DNA of 64,000 bases from JAXGZG01 sp050952065 (lineage in GTDB: Bacteria > Bacillota > Sulfobacillia > Fermentithermobacillales > Fermentithermobacillaceae). Under the pieces are notes generated by a model, which saw only the letters and a list, made by a program, of their open reading frames with translations, made no database searches and had not been told where the DNA came from. The stretch lies in the NCBI GenBank assembly GCA_050952065.1, contig JBMNKF010000007.1, forward strand, positions 186,001 to 250,000. The letters run 5' to 3'. Both the position numbers and the translations under genes were made by a program. Positions 52,598 to 62,350 of the stretch are shown one piece after another (within the stretch, counting starts at the first letter, position 1; each line of letters opens with the position of its first letter).

Positions 52598-53865
52598 TGG
52601 AAGAGATCTTGGCTGATAGGGACGTCATCGATCGGCTGCGGGAGATCATACGTCGAATAGAAAGCCACAAGCCGACGGAATCCCCCTTCCGCGCGTCTAG
52701 ATCTCTCCGGACCAACGACATGGAGACGACCAAAAACCCAGTCGTAGCCGGGCGTCATCCAGAACCCGAGTCTCTGGAGTTTTCTGACGGTCAGGGTATC
52801 CGGCGAGTCACGGCTCTCTATTCTACTGGATCCCCGGATGGCCTGGAACCGCCCGAACCTTCGTCTCTAGAGGGATTCCGTTCACTTGATCCATTGTTGG
52901 AATCCACAGATGGGTGGCTCTACCTGGATATTGAGACGACCGGTCTTCTGGGAGCGGGAACAATGGCTTTTCTGGTGGGTCTTGGACAATGGGTGGGTTC
53001 GGGCTTTATGGTGACTCAATGGCTTCTGAAAGACAGAGATTACGAACCGTCGCTGCTGCAAGAAGTGTGGCGAGCCATGGAGTCCAGTTCTGCGCTGATC
53101 ACGTTCAACGGGAAATGCTTCGATGTGCCTGTGCTTCAAAACAGGTTCGTACTGTCGGGGCTGACCTCCCCCCTTCCCATTGGGGCTCACCTAGACCTCT
53201 TATCTTCAGCCAAAAGCATGGGCAAACGTCCCGAATACGGGCAAAGCCTAAAAGAATCAGTCAGAAGGTTTGTGGGAATATCTCGTCATAAGGACATTCC
53301 AGGACATGTCATTCCGGCCCTGTACTTTATGTATGAAAAAGAAGGGGACATTTCTTTGTTGGAGCCGGTCATGGAACACAACAGGCTTGACGTTTTGGAC
53401 ATGGCCTGCCTTGTCCGGGTGTTTGGGCAAGTGCTTGTAGGGGCACGGGACTTGTCAGGAGACGCTCGGGCTTTTGGGGGGGCCGGCAGACTGCATTACC
53501 GCAAGAGAAACTTGGCCTTGGCCCGGAAATGCCTGGAAAGCGCCAGAGCAACTTCTTCGGATCCAGATCGCAACCATCTTCGTCTCTTGGCCCATGTCAT
53601 GAGACGACAAGGAGACTGGGAAAGCGCCAGCAAGATATGGGAAAACCTCATCCAAGAAGGTACCGAGGATTACAGCGATTATCTTTGGCTTGCACGGTAC
53701 TATGAACTGGTGAAAGCCGACTTGACCGGGAGCATCCGGTTAGTCGAAGAAGCTATCCAAAGGAACTTCGATCAAACCGAACCTCCCCCACCCCTCGTAA
53801 GACGCAAGAAGCGGCTAGAACGAAGGATTACCGCCCAAAGCCGGTCTGGACGGCCTGTGATATAG
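52597..53865 (+). CDS. mrfB: MrfB-type DnaQ-fold exonuclease with TPR tail (YprB)
   Basis: 422 residues from GTG 52597. After about 100 poorly conserved residues comes a DEDD exonuclease fold: LYLDIETTGLLGAG (Asp, Glu), ALITFNGKCFDVPVL (Asp), and MEHNRLDVLDMACL (His, Asp). The C-terminal 110 residues are helical TPR-like repeats (ARKCLESARATSSDPDRNHL). It is expected to be the metal-dependent nuclease partner of MrfA in repair of interstrand-crosslink-type damage. The two are adjacent, as in B. subtilis yprA-yprB. Confidence 0.9.
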   Translation: MEEILADRDVIDRLREIIRRIESHKPTESPFRASRSLRTNDMETTKNPVVAGRHPEPESLEFSDGQGIRRVTALYSTGSPDGLEPPEPSSLEGFRSLDPLLESTDGWLYLDIETTGLLGAGTMAFLVGLGQWVGSGFMVTQWLLKDRDYEPSLLQEVWRAMESSSALITFNGKCFDVPVLQNRFVLSGLTSPLPIGAHLDLLSSAKSMGKRPEYGQSLKESVRRFVGISRHKDIPGHVIPALYFMYEKEGDISLLEPVMEHNRLDVLDMACLVRVFGQVLVGARDLSGDARAFGGAGRLHYRKRNLALARKCLESARATSSDPDRNHLRLLAHVMRRQGDWESASKIWENLIQEGTEDYSDYLWLARYYELVKADLTGSIRLVEEAIQRNFDQTEPPPPLVRRKKRLERRITAQSRSGRPVI

Positions 53866-53932
53866 GCTTCTCTCCGCTCATAAGTATTCTTGACTCACCT
53901 CATATTGTTGCCAAAAAGGAGGGAACCCGACC

Positions 53933-54667
53933 TTGGTGATTTATCTCAGGCCGAGCACCCGCCGTAGAGTGATTGTGGCCCTTTCCGTCGTGTTGGTGGT
54001 AGTAGGAGTGAGAATCGGCGCAACTTTCGTTGAAAGGCCCCGGGAAACCGCCGCGAAGATCAGTCCGATGACCATGGTAAGGACCCAAGAGCCGTTGGCA
54101 AGTCTGGTCATTGACGTGACTACGGCTGGTCCAGATCAGGCGCTCCAGTGTTTGGGGGTCTTGGAGAGCATCTCGGTACAGGCAACGTGGTTTGCCACTG
54201 CCACGTTTGTGGAAGCCAATCCCGAGGCTATTAGCCAAATCGCAGAAAAAGGCCATGAGTTCGGTATCAAAGGTACCGATGAGAAGCCTATGGATAAGCT
54301 GTCTTCTCAAGACGTCAAAGACCGGATAATAAGATCCCGGCAGGCACTGAACAAAGCTTCCCAAGAACCCGCCCCGTTCCTCTTACCGCCGGGAGGAAGA
54401 ACTAGCGGCGTCCTGTCCCAATCGGCGTTTGAAGAAGGCGTTCACGAGATAAAGCCTGGAATAGACGCACGTTCTATGCGAGGGAAAGCGGAGGATGCCG
54501 CAAAAAAACTGGTGCAGAATATAAAGCCGGGCGACATTGTCCTAATGAGCATAGACAAGAAAGGGATGCGCCCAGCAGCAGACCACTTGAAAGCGCTGGT
54601 AGAAGGGCTGGCCCAGCAAGGCATCTCTTTGGTGACCTTGTCCAGTCTTGTGAGGAGCGTCAAATGA
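53933..54667 (+). CDS. Degenerate polysaccharide deacetylase-like (NodB fold) membrane protein
   Basis: 244 residues from TTG 53933, nine bases after AAAGGAGGG. One N-terminal membrane segment (about 13-30) precedes a NodB-like fold: SISVQATWFATATFVEANPE, then IAEKGHEFGIKG and FLLPPGGRT. The catalytic residues are missing: the Asp-Asp of the first motif reads IDVTT, the metal His pair after GHEFG is absent, the RPPYG motif is LLPPGG and the final His-Asp is MSIDK. It is therefore probably a non-catalytic relative of sporulation deacetylases. It converges on dacF. Confidence 0.7.
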   Translation: MVIYLRPSTRRRVIVALSVVLVVVGVRIGATFVERPRETAAKISPMTMVRTQEPLASLVIDVTTAGPDQALQCLGVLESISVQATWFATATFVEANPEAISQIAEKGHEFGIKGTDEKPMDKLSSQDVKDRIIRSRQALNKASQEPAPFLLPPGGRTSGVLSQSAFEEGVHEIKPGIDARSMRGKAEDAAKKLVQNIKPGDIVLMSIDKKGMRPAADHLKALVEGLAQQGISLVTLSSLVRSVK

Positions 54668-54674
54668 GCCGCAG

Positions 54675-55856
54675 CTAGAGGACCCCGGCCGAAACGAGTT
54701 TCTTCACCAACAGAGAAGCGAGTCTAACCAGAACACCGGCGGGGGTCCTAGGGTTTACGCAATCGCCGGCTACCAGTTCTGTCGTTCCTACTACACTATG
54801 GCCGAGATGAATGGTAGCTCTGCCTAAGACTTTGCCTGAGGGGCAAGGAGCCTTGACCGCTTTGGGGAGATCTATGCCCAGCGCTAAGTCCTTGGCGTGG
54901 CGGGGCACGCACGCAAGGAGATCTCTGGCACAAATGACCGGCACTGACTTCTCCAGAGCGCCTCGTGTGGGCAGGCTCAGAAGAGTCTCTCCCGCTTTGG
55001 CCAATCGAGCCAGTCGGAAATTGGTGAAGCCATACTCCAGAAGCGCCGCCGCGTCGGCCCACCTATCTCCGCTATCCAGCACCACTGCGAGAAGCCTCAT
55101 ATCGTCCCTGGTGGCCGAAGCTACTAGGCACTGCCCTGCAGACTCGGTGGTACCGGTCTTGACTCCGTCGGCACCCAAGTACATCCAGAGAAGCCTGTTG
55201 GTGTTGGCCAGACTAGTCTTGACTCCCTTCTCTGCATCAATGACGTCTTTTTCCTTGGTTGCCACCAGATGGTTGAAGTATGGATGCTTGAGGCAGGTCC
55301 TGGCTATCAGAGACAGGTCGAAAGCGGTGGTATAGTGATTCGGGTCGGTAATGCCGTGGGGGTTTCGGTATCTTGTGTTTATGGCGCCTATCTCTTTGGC
55401 CCGCAGGTTCATCATGGCTACGAAATCCTCTACCTCACCGCCAACGTGCTCGGCGATGGCCCAGGCCGCATCATTGCCGGAGTTCAGCATGAGTCCGTAC
55501 AGCAGATCCTCTAGGGTAAGAACTTGACCTTCTTTCAGGTACATACTGGACCCGGGCTGCATAGAGGCCTCGTAGGAGATCGTGACTTCGCCCTCCAGAA
55601 GGCCTTGTTCGAGGGCAAGCAGGGCAGTCATCATTTTGGTAAGACTCGCGGGGTGCATCCTCCTGAAGGCGTTTTTCTGATACAGGATCGTCCCGGTGTG
55701 CCACTCAGTCAGGATGGCCGCGTAGGAACTGACGTACGGTGCAGGGGATTCCTGACTTTTTGCGAAAACCGCCGAAGGCATACCGTACGCCAGAACAAGA
55801 TAAAACACAAGGCCAACGGCGCACAAGGCCGCTACAGAGTTTCTTAGGCACATCAT
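54675..55856 (-). CDS. dacF: D-alanyl-D-alanine carboxypeptidase (DacF/PBP5-like)
   Basis: 393 residues with a signal peptide (cleavage near VFAKS). The three serine-peptidase motifs are present: SLTK (in HPASLTKMMTALLAL), SGN (LNSGNDAAWAIAEH) and KTG (GVKTGTTESAGQ). A beta-rich C-terminal domain ends in an amphipathic helix that would hold it at the membrane (LVRLASLLVKKLVSAGVL). It removes terminal D-Ala from stem peptides. In spore formers this group includes DacF and DacB, which adjust cortex crosslinking. Its location gives no operon clue. Confidence 0.92.
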   Translation of the reverse strand: MMCLRNSVAALCAVGLVFYLVLAYGMPSAVFAKSQESPAPYVSSYAAILTEWHTGTILYQKNAFRRMHPASLTKMMTALLALEQGLLEGEVTISYEASMQPGSSMYLKEGQVLTLEDLLYGLMLNSGNDAAWAIAEHVGGEVEDFVAMMNLRAKEIGAINTRYRNPHGITDPNHYTTAFDLSLIARTCLKHPYFNHLVATKEKDVIDAEKGVKTSLANTNRLLWMYLGADGVKTGTTESAGQCLVASATRDDMRLLAVVLDSGDRWADAAALLEYGFTNFRLARLAKAGETLLSLPTRGALEKSVPVICARDLLACVPRHAKDLALGIDLPKAVKAPCPSGKVLGRATIHLGHSVVGTTELVAGDCVNPRTPAGVLVRLASLLVKKLVSAGVL

Positions 55857-55923
55857 GGCAGCACTTCCCTAACAGAGCGCTACCAGCATCTTATTGAGGA
55901 TGGAATGAACCCATTCATGAATT

Positions 55924-56847
55924 TTACGGTGTCTTTGCCCTTCGAAAAACCAGATCTTTCACGGGACCGTAGTCACCGCCGGGGCCAAGATCTACCCCAC
56001 CCAAAGACAAAGCCAGAACCCAAGGCTTACCTGCCCTTATGATGATCTCGTCAGTGGCTTGGAATTCTTTGTGTTGGGCCCTTTGTAAGGTGTCTTCTAG
56101 GACTACCGTTCCGTCTTGGGATACCCGAACCCAACAGGAAGAACCCTCTTCACTGGAAACCGTGACCGTAAGGACTAGCGATTCGGCGTCCGTCTCCCAG
56201 ATAGTCTTCTCCCGATTGGGGTCAGTACGCCACACTTTAGGCAAAGGAGGCGGTTCTTCATCCACAGGGGTTTCAGTTTCTGGCGGATCGGGGTCTTCTG
56301 GATTTTCCGGATTCCCTGGAGGGAGGTTTGCCTCGTGAGAGAAAAGACCCCAGGAAGAAGCCAGGAAGTAAATCCCCAGCGCCACGGCGAACAGAATGAC
56401 GAAGAAGGTCAGTGAAGGTCGTCCTCTCCTGGGACGTCGAACTCTCTTTCGGGGTTCTTCTCTTCCTGTCGGAGACGCGGAGATCCTGTGCCCGGATGGG
56501 GGCTCTGGCGAGGCATCCGAGTGACTGACGTTCTTAGTAGTTGGCCTTCTGCGGTAACGGTGGTGTTTGTTGGGATCTTGTTCTTTGTCCAGGAACTCTT
56601 GATAGGCTATGGACATGCGATATCCGTCGAGGCCAAGGGCGTTTGCGTAGGACTTCAGGAAACCTTTGAAATATGCGGTTGGGATCTGAGTATCGTCGCC
56701 TTCTTCTACCGCTTGAAGGTGTTTCTGGCGGATGAAGGTCGTGTCCCGAACGTTTTCCAAAGTGAGTCCAAGACTCTCGCGCCGTGCACGTATTAGTTCG
56801 CCCATCTCCTTTGGCGTCCGAGGGATTGGGTCCATATCTTGGCTCAC
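55924..56847 (-). CDS. rodZ: RodZ-like cell-shape protein (HTH, membrane segment, DUF4115)
   Basis: 307 residues. The N-terminal helix-turn-helix spans about 8-75 (MGELIRARRESLGLTLENV; HLQAVEEGDDTQIPTAYFKG). A basic linker and one membrane segment (about 148-168) follow, then a Pro/Glu-rich stretch (175-205) and a DUF4115 beta domain (220-305). RodZ links the MreB cytoskeleton to the wall-building complex. It lies 18 bases after asnS on the minus strand. Confidence 0.88.
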   Translation of the reverse strand: MSQDMDPIPRTPKEMGELIRARRESLGLTLENVRDTTFIRQKHLQAVEEGDDTQIPTAYFKGFLKSYANALGLDGYRMSIAYQEFLDKEQDPNKHHRYRRRPTTKNVSHSDASPEPPSGHRISASPTGREEPRKRVRRPRRGRPSLTFFVILFAVALGIYFLASSWGLFSHEANLPPGNPENPEDPDPPETETPVDEEPPPLPKVWRTDPNREKTIWETDAESLVLTVTVSSEEGSSCWVRVSQDGTVVLEDTLQRAQHKEFQATDEIIIRAGKPWVLALSLGGVDLGPGGDYGPVKDLVFRRAKTP

Positions 56848-56865
56848 TGGAAAAGCCTCCTTCGG

Positions 56866-58176
56866 TTAGGGTCGCAGCCTGTTAATAGTCCTCGGGAACG
56901 GAATGGCCTCCCTCAGATGATCTAGGCGGCACAGCCACGAAACCACCCGTTCTATGCCCATGCCGAACCCGCTGTGAGGCACTGTACCGAATCTCCTCAA
57001 GTCCAGATACCATTCATACTCCTCAATGGGCAGACCTTCGTCTTCAATCCTTTTCTTGAGAAGGTCGTAATCGGATATTCTCTCGCTACCACCAATGATC
57101 TCGCCGTACCCTTCCGGCGCCAGCAAGTCGCTGGCTAGAACTGTCTCCGGGCGGCCGGGTGTGGGTTCCATGTAAAAAGCTCTAACTTTCGTAGGATAAC
57201 CTGTGATGAACACGGGTTTCGGGTGAAGAGAAGCCAATTCAGTCTCATGAGGCGCTCCGAAATCGTCGCCCCATTCTATGTCCATGCCCACCTTTTGCAA
57301 GTGCGAGATAGCATCGTCATAGGTCATCCTGGGGAATGGCGGTCTTATGTGTTCTAGGTCCTTCGGGTTCCTGCCCACAGTTTCCAATTCCCGAGAGCAG
57401 TTCTGCAGGACGGTATCCACAATATACGATACGAAATTCTCCTCAAGCACCAGGAGTTCCTCAAAAGTCATGAATGCCGCTTCGGGCTCAACCATCCAGA
57501 ACTCTGTCAGGTGTCTCCTAGTCTTGGATTTTTCTGCGCGAAACGTGGGTCCAAAGCAGTAGACCTTACCTAGGGCAGCGATGGCCGCTTCGTTGTACAA
57601 TTGGCCGGTTTGACTCAGGTAAGCTTTCTCGCCAAAGTAAGGCGTAGAGAACAAGGTAGTTGTCCCTTCGCAAGCCGAAGGGGTGAAAATCGGGGCGGTA
57701 ACCTCCAAAAAGCCCTGTCCGTCCAGGTATTCTCGGCACGCTCTCATTACTGCTGCCCTAATGGCCAGAATTGCCCTTTGAGTAGGTGTTCGTATCCAAA
57801 GGTGCCTGTGGTCTAGAAGAAAATCGGGGCCGTGCTCTTTTAGAGCTATGGGATAGTCTGGATAGGCCTCGGCTACCACATTCACCGACGAAACCTGAAT
57901 CTCGTACCCCCCAGGCGCACGCCCGTCTTTAGTGACTGTGCCCGTGACCGTAAGGGACGATTCTTGGTTAAGGCTGTCCAATTTGCGGAACAGCTCTTCG
58001 CCCAAGCTTGATCGGGTTGCGACGCACTGTATCACGCCTGTCCCATCTCTAAGCATGAGGAACATGACCTTGCCCGAAGAGCGGCGATTATAAAGCCAGC
58101 CCCTAAGGGTGACCAATTGGTTTTGGTGTTGCCCAACAAGAGCGACGGTGGTTATTGTTGCAGTGTCTCCTGTCAC
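56866..58176 (-). CDS. asnS: Asparagine-tRNA ligase
   Basis: 436 residues from GTG 58176, six bases after GGAGGA; the frame extends upstream but would run into the UPF0182 gene. The OB-fold anticodon-binding domain is at 15-110 (TLRGWLYNRRSSGKVMFLML). Class II motifs follow: motif 1 around RAAVMRACREYLDGQGFLEV, motif 2 FRAEKSKTRRHLTEFWMVEPE, motif 3 SGFGMGIERVV. It resembles AsnRS rather than AspRS. It charges tRNA-Asn directly and starts 20 bases after the UPF0182 stop. Confidence 0.93.
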   Translation of the reverse strand: MTGDTATITTVALVGQHQNQLVTLRGWLYNRRSSGKVMFLMLRDGTGVIQCVATRSSLGEELFRKLDSLNQESSLTVTGTVTKDGRAPGGYEIQVSSVNVVAEAYPDYPIALKEHGPDFLLDHRHLWIRTPTQRAILAIRAAVMRACREYLDGQGFLEVTAPIFTPSACEGTTTLFSTPYFGEKAYLSQTGQLYNEAAIAALGKVYCFGPTFRAEKSKTRRHLTEFWMVEPEAAFMTFEELLVLEENFVSYIVDTVLQNCSRELETVGRNPKDLEHIRPPFPRMTYDDAISHLQKVGMDIEWGDDFGAPHETELASLHPKPVFITGYPTKVRAFYMEPTPGRPETVLASDLLAPEGYGEIIGGSERISDYDLLKKRIEDEGLPIEEYEWYLDLRRFGTVPHSGFGMGIERVVSWLCRLDHLREAIPFPRTINRLRP

Positions 58177-58195
58177 GCCGATTCCTCCATCCAGG

Positions 58196-60931
58196 TCAGG
58201 GCTCCAACAGAAGGGTTTCGCCATCGGGAGCCCCTCCGGCTATCCTGTCAAGTTCCGACAACACTCTACCCAATTCTTCCACGGCTCTCCCGTATCCTGC
58301 CCAATCGCCTTCCTTTAGACGTTCTTGGGCTTCCCCCCACAGACGAACGGCATCGGCGACTAGTGACTTAGTGTCGGCCGGTTTGCCAGGAATCCCGGGA
58401 GTCTCGCCGGGTGTCTCCGAAAAGCCTGGGCCAAACATCTGGGTCAATGCGTCTTCAACAGTGATCCCCATTACAACCCGGCCTCCGTAATACATCAAGA
58501 CCCGCTTGAGTTCAGGTATTTTCACGCGTTCAGCTTGTATATACAAAGGTTCGATATACAAGAGCGACTCCTTTATAGGTATCGACAAGAGATTCCCGCG
58601 TATGACCTGCGCACCTGCTTGACCCCACAAAGTCATACTCTGAGCGACCTGGGGATTCTGAGATATCAGCGATTCCACCTGCATAGGACCGGGGACTAGT
58701 CTGTCTTTCGGCAGGATGAAAAGGATCATCTCGCCGTAGTGGTCGGGATCGCACCGGGCTCCCAGCCACGCTGTCATGTTGGGTTTGCCTCGGGGCGTGA
58801 ACGGAGAAATGAGCAGGAACTCGGGCTTATCCTCACCGGGCAAAGTCAAGACGACATAGTAGGGTTCTACAGGGTTCTCGGCTTGACCGTAGATTTCCAT
58901 GGGTAGTTCCCAGTAGTCTTCCTTGTTGTAGTATACGTTGGGGTCCGTCATGTGGTACGTCAGAAGCATCCTGCATTGTATCTTGAAGATATCCTCAGGC
59001 ATCCTTATGTGAGACAGGATTTCTTGGGGCATGGATTCCATTGGCTTCAGAAGGTCCGGGAATATTTTGGCATAGGTCCTGACTATGGGGTCTTGGCTGT
59101 CAGCTTGATAGAAGTCAACAGTGCCATCATAGGCATCGACCACAACCTTGACGGAGTTGCGAATGTAGTTGAGGCCAGTCTGAGAATCGGGTCGGCTATA
59201 GGGATAGTTAGCCGATACTGTGTAGCCGTCTACTATCCATACTAGCCGTCCGTCGGCGATAACCAAGTAGGGATCCTTATCGTACAGGAAGAACGGGGCA
59301 ATAGTGGTCACTCTGTCGATTATGTTCCGTTTCATTATGAGGCGAGACTCGGGTGTGATGGCGCCCGATACTAGGATTTGGTAATCGGCGAATCTTAGCA
59401 TGAAAGCGAGTCTGGGCAAGAAGCCCCCAAGAGGGACTCCCGCTTCGCCTTTGTAGAAGGTTGGCTCGATATCCTCGCTTTCAGTCCGCGGATAGTTGAA
59501 TTCGGGTTCCTTGGTGTTAACCACAATGTAATGGTCGGTGAGTTCTCCGAAATAGATTTCGGGCCGATCCAGTCGTATGTCAGTCGAGGTCTTGGGAGGC
59601 ACGTCGGAGAAATAGAAAGACGGCTGCCCCGCCCCGGTCACTTCGGAAACCGGGCTCATCACTAGGCCGTATCCGTGCGTGTACTTGAGGTGCAGGTTCA
59701 CCCAACTTTTGGCTTCCGGCGGAAGCGAATTGATATCCAGTTCCCTGGGAGACAGCATGACCTCTCTGTATTCTCCGTTGACCAAGTATCGATCGACGTC
59801 TACGTCATTGAACCTGTAGTACATGCGTATCTCTTGAACTTGTGTGTAGGTGTCCTTTAGGACGCGGTAATCCCATAGCCTGAAGTTTCGAACGGTATCG
59901 ATGTCTTGTGTGATGTCGGAAAGCGTCAGATCTTGCGTTGCCGGATACGCCGACGATTCTATGGAATCTAAGTCAAAGGCGGACCTTGTGAACCGGATAT
60001 TGTGATCGATAAAGGGCAATTCGTACGCCAATTCGTTGGGAGATACGGTGAACTGCTGCATGAAGGCGGGGTATGCGTAACCTATCGCAAGAGACAGGAT
60101 CAAAAGACCAGCCACAGAGTATCCCACCCAGCGAAAGCTCCTTACCGCTATCCCAAATAAGGACACCAAAGCCCCCGCCAAGGCAACGAACACCAGTAGT
60201 TTATAGGCAGGGACTTGAGCATGGATGTCAGTATAAGAGGCGCCAAAGGCCACTCCCCTGGGCGAATACATGAGGTCCCAGGTGTTGATTTGGTAGCCCC
60301 AAGCTTTCAAAGCGAAAAGGAGGGCTGCCAGAATGGACAGGTGTGTCCGGGCCCTTCTTTCAACGATTATTCTTCTGGGAGCAAATCTCACATCCCCCAA
60401 GAGGAAATAGACCACTGCCGAGACCACCAAGGCGGCGCTGATGGCCGCCCACAGATGCTGCTGTACCAGACGAATGAACGGCAGACTAAAGATATAGAAT
60501 CCCACGTCTTTGGCGAAGAACGGGTCTACTATGTCGAAAGGAGTCCGATTGAGGAAGGCAAGTATCACATGCCACTGGCTGTATGCGGCTACCCCTCCCA
60601 GTAGGCCTATTAGAGCCGAGACCAGAAAGATGTAATAATTGATCCTTCTGGGCAAAGACACAGGGATGGGCATGATCAGTCCTCCTACAAGGTTCAGGAC
60701 CGATCGTCGCCGCAGAACCTCCTTCAGGTTCAAGAAGGTGATGAGAAAAAAGAGTATCCCTCCTGCAATGCCGATCCCTGCCCTGGCTCCGAGGACTTTC
60801 GTGAAGACCGAAAGGTACCCAACCTCTTTGAACCAAAGGATGTCGGTGTAGAAACGAGCTATGCCTGTCCCCGCAAATGCCAAAATTAGAGCGAGTCCCA
60901 CAAGCACCCACAACCATCGTCTTCCCCGCAT
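58196..60931 (-). CDS. UPF0182 family large membrane protein
   Basis: 911 residues, the usual size. The N-terminal 310 residues hold about seven membrane segments and conserved FYTDILWFKEVGYLSVF and MYSPRGVAFGASYTD. The long extracytoplasmic part contains DLTLSDITQDIDTVRNFRLWDYR, VNLHLKYTHGYG, PEIYFGELTDHYIVVNT and ADYQILVSGAITPESRLIMK, all family blocks. The function is unknown in all bacteria that carry it. It is followed directly by asnS, and the M20 hydrolase lies 28 bases upstream on the same strand, so they may share a transcript. Confidence 0.92.
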   Translation of the reverse strand: MRGRRWLWVLVGLALILAFAGTGIARFYTDILWFKEVGYLSVFTKVLGARAGIGIAGGILFFLITFLNLKEVLRRRSVLNLVGGLIMPIPVSLPRRINYYIFLVSALIGLLGGVAAYSQWHVILAFLNRTPFDIVDPFFAKDVGFYIFSLPFIRLVQQHLWAAISAALVVSAVVYFLLGDVRFAPRRIIVERRARTHLSILAALLFALKAWGYQINTWDLMYSPRGVAFGASYTDIHAQVPAYKLLVFVALAGALVSLFGIAVRSFRWVGYSVAGLLILSLAIGYAYPAFMQQFTVSPNELAYELPFIDHNIRFTRSAFDLDSIESSAYPATQDLTLSDITQDIDTVRNFRLWDYRVLKDTYTQVQEIRMYYRFNDVDVDRYLVNGEYREVMLSPRELDINSLPPEAKSWVNLHLKYTHGYGLVMSPVSEVTGAGQPSFYFSDVPPKTSTDIRLDRPEIYFGELTDHYIVVNTKEPEFNYPRTESEDIEPTFYKGEAGVPLGGFLPRLAFMLRFADYQILVSGAITPESRLIMKRNIIDRVTTIAPFFLYDKDPYLVIADGRLVWIVDGYTVSANYPYSRPDSQTGLNYIRNSVKVVVDAYDGTVDFYQADSQDPIVRTYAKIFPDLLKPMESMPQEILSHIRMPEDIFKIQCRMLLTYHMTDPNVYYNKEDYWELPMEIYGQAENPVEPYYVVLTLPGEDKPEFLLISPFTPRGKPNMTAWLGARCDPDHYGEMILFILPKDRLVPGPMQVESLISQNPQVAQSMTLWGQAGAQVIRGNLLSIPIKESLLYIEPLYIQAERVKIPELKRVLMYYGGRVVMGITVEDALTQMFGPGFSETPGETPGIPGKPADTKSLVADAVRLWGEAQERLKEGDWAGYGRAVEELGRVLSELDRIAGGAPDGETLLLEP

Positions 60932-60959
60932 TTCGGACCTCCTCGTTTGTCTAGGGCCG

Positions 60960-62270
60960 TTATCTGCTCAGGATTTCGTCCCACATGGCAAAGTATTCTT
61001 CCTTGGTCATCTCAGGCACAAAGCCCTTGATGATCTCCCGGGCCTTCGATGCGTCGTTCCATAGAAGATCCACTAGGGTCATCGCCATCAGTTTGGCGGG
61101 GACTATATATGCCTCCACCGGATCGGCTATCATGAAATCCTGGGAGTGCCCTGCCCCCTTTGCGCCTCCGCACGAAGGGTGAATGGCGGGCATCAGATGC
61201 ATCAAGTCACCTATGTCTGACGAACCGGCTCCATGCTGTCCTTCTTCCACGGCTGTTCTGCCCAAGAGGGCCACCGCATTGTTCCAGAACACTCTGTCAA
61301 ACTCCGGACAGTTCTTTCTGGGAAGATATCCTGGGATCTCCTTGATTTCTACTTGGGCCCCCAAAGCGTAAGCGCCTGCCTGGATGGCTCTGTTAACCTT
61401 GAGACTCGCGTCCCTTATCGCATTCATGGTCTTGCCTCTTACGTAGGTTTCCATCCTTACATCGGCAGGTATGACGTTGACCAGGTCGCCGCCTTTGGTG
61501 ATTATGGGATGCACCCGTATGTGATCTTGATCTCGAAAAGTCTCCCGTTGGGCATGAATGGACATAAGCCCGATCATAGCGGCATTGAGGGCGTTTATTC
61601 CCGTTTCTGGGGATGCTCCGGCGTGGGCCTCTCTTCCCGTGTATTTCACAAGTTTCCCCACAAAACCGTTAGAGGTACCACCCACAGTCACCTTGACGGG
61701 TCCCGATAACGAACCCATGTGAGTCATCATGGCCATGTCTACTCCATCGAAAAACCCTTCTCTGAGTAACTGCTGTTTTCCTCCGAAGAAACTGATCCTG
61801 CCCTCGTCTACTAGTTTCTGTCTGTATTCCAGCTCCACATATTCTTCAGCGGGGACTCCCAGGAAAGTGACGGCGCCTCCCAGATGATCCCGTGCGCCGC
61901 TGTTTACGATCCCCATTGCAACCCCAAGCATAGATGCGATTTGCCCGTTATGGCCACAAGCGTGTGCCGCCCCCGTGATGGGATCGGCGTAGCGGTGACC
62001 GGGGCACACCACTGCGTCCAATTCCCCCATTATGCAGACATTAGGGCCGGACTTGGCGAAATCGATCCTGGCCGAGACGCCCGTAATCGCCAGTCCGGTT
62101 CTTGGAGAGAGCCCCATGTTCTCGAACACCTTCTTAACCAGCGCCGACGTTCTGTGCTCTTTATAACCGAGTTCAGGATGGGCGAAGATGTCTTGCCCAA
62201 TCTCAATTATCTCATCGCTTTTCTCATCTATCTTTGCCAAGATCTCTTTCTTCAGTTCTTCTTTGGTCAT
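60960..62270 (-). CDS. M20 family amidohydrolase (AbgB/amidohydrolase-like)
   Basis: 436 residues. Metal-site motifs are MGELDAVVCPGHR, HACGHNGQIASMLG, PAEEYVELEYR and, near the end, GSSDIGDLMHLMPAI and GAKGAGHSQDFM. The dimerisation lid covers about 190-310. The family hydrolyses acyl- or aminoacyl-amide bonds, for example of N-acyl amino acids or p-aminobenzoyl-glutamate. The substrate is unknown. ATG 62270 follows AGGAAAA. A small unknown gene lies upstream on the same strand. Confidence 0.85.
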   Translation of the reverse strand: MTKEELKKEILAKIDEKSDEIIEIGQDIFAHPELGYKEHRTSALVKKVFENMGLSPRTGLAITGVSARIDFAKSGPNVCIMGELDAVVCPGHRYADPITGAAHACGHNGQIASMLGVAMGIVNSGARDHLGGAVTFLGVPAEEYVELEYRQKLVDEGRISFFGGKQQLLREGFFDGVDMAMMTHMGSLSGPVKVTVGGTSNGFVGKLVKYTGREAHAGASPETGINALNAAMIGLMSIHAQRETFRDQDHIRVHPIITKGGDLVNVIPADVRMETYVRGKTMNAIRDASLKVNRAIQAGAYALGAQVEIKEIPGYLPRKNCPEFDRVFWNNAVALLGRTAVEEGQHGAGSSDIGDLMHLMPAIHPSCGGAKGAGHSQDFMIADPVEAYIVPAKLMAMTLVDLLWNDASKAREIIKGFVPEMTKEEYFAMWDEILSR

Positions 62271-62350
62271 TTTTCCTAATCTAACCCGCCTTTCGGTACT
62301 CTATCCCGAGGAAGGATTCTCCCGCTTTCTGCATATGTCCTGCCTTGTGG

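Noticed and set aside
58177..58224. Longer AsnS N-terminus
   Set aside because: It would overlap the UPF0182 gene and is not conserved; GTG 58176 sits six bases after GGAGGA.
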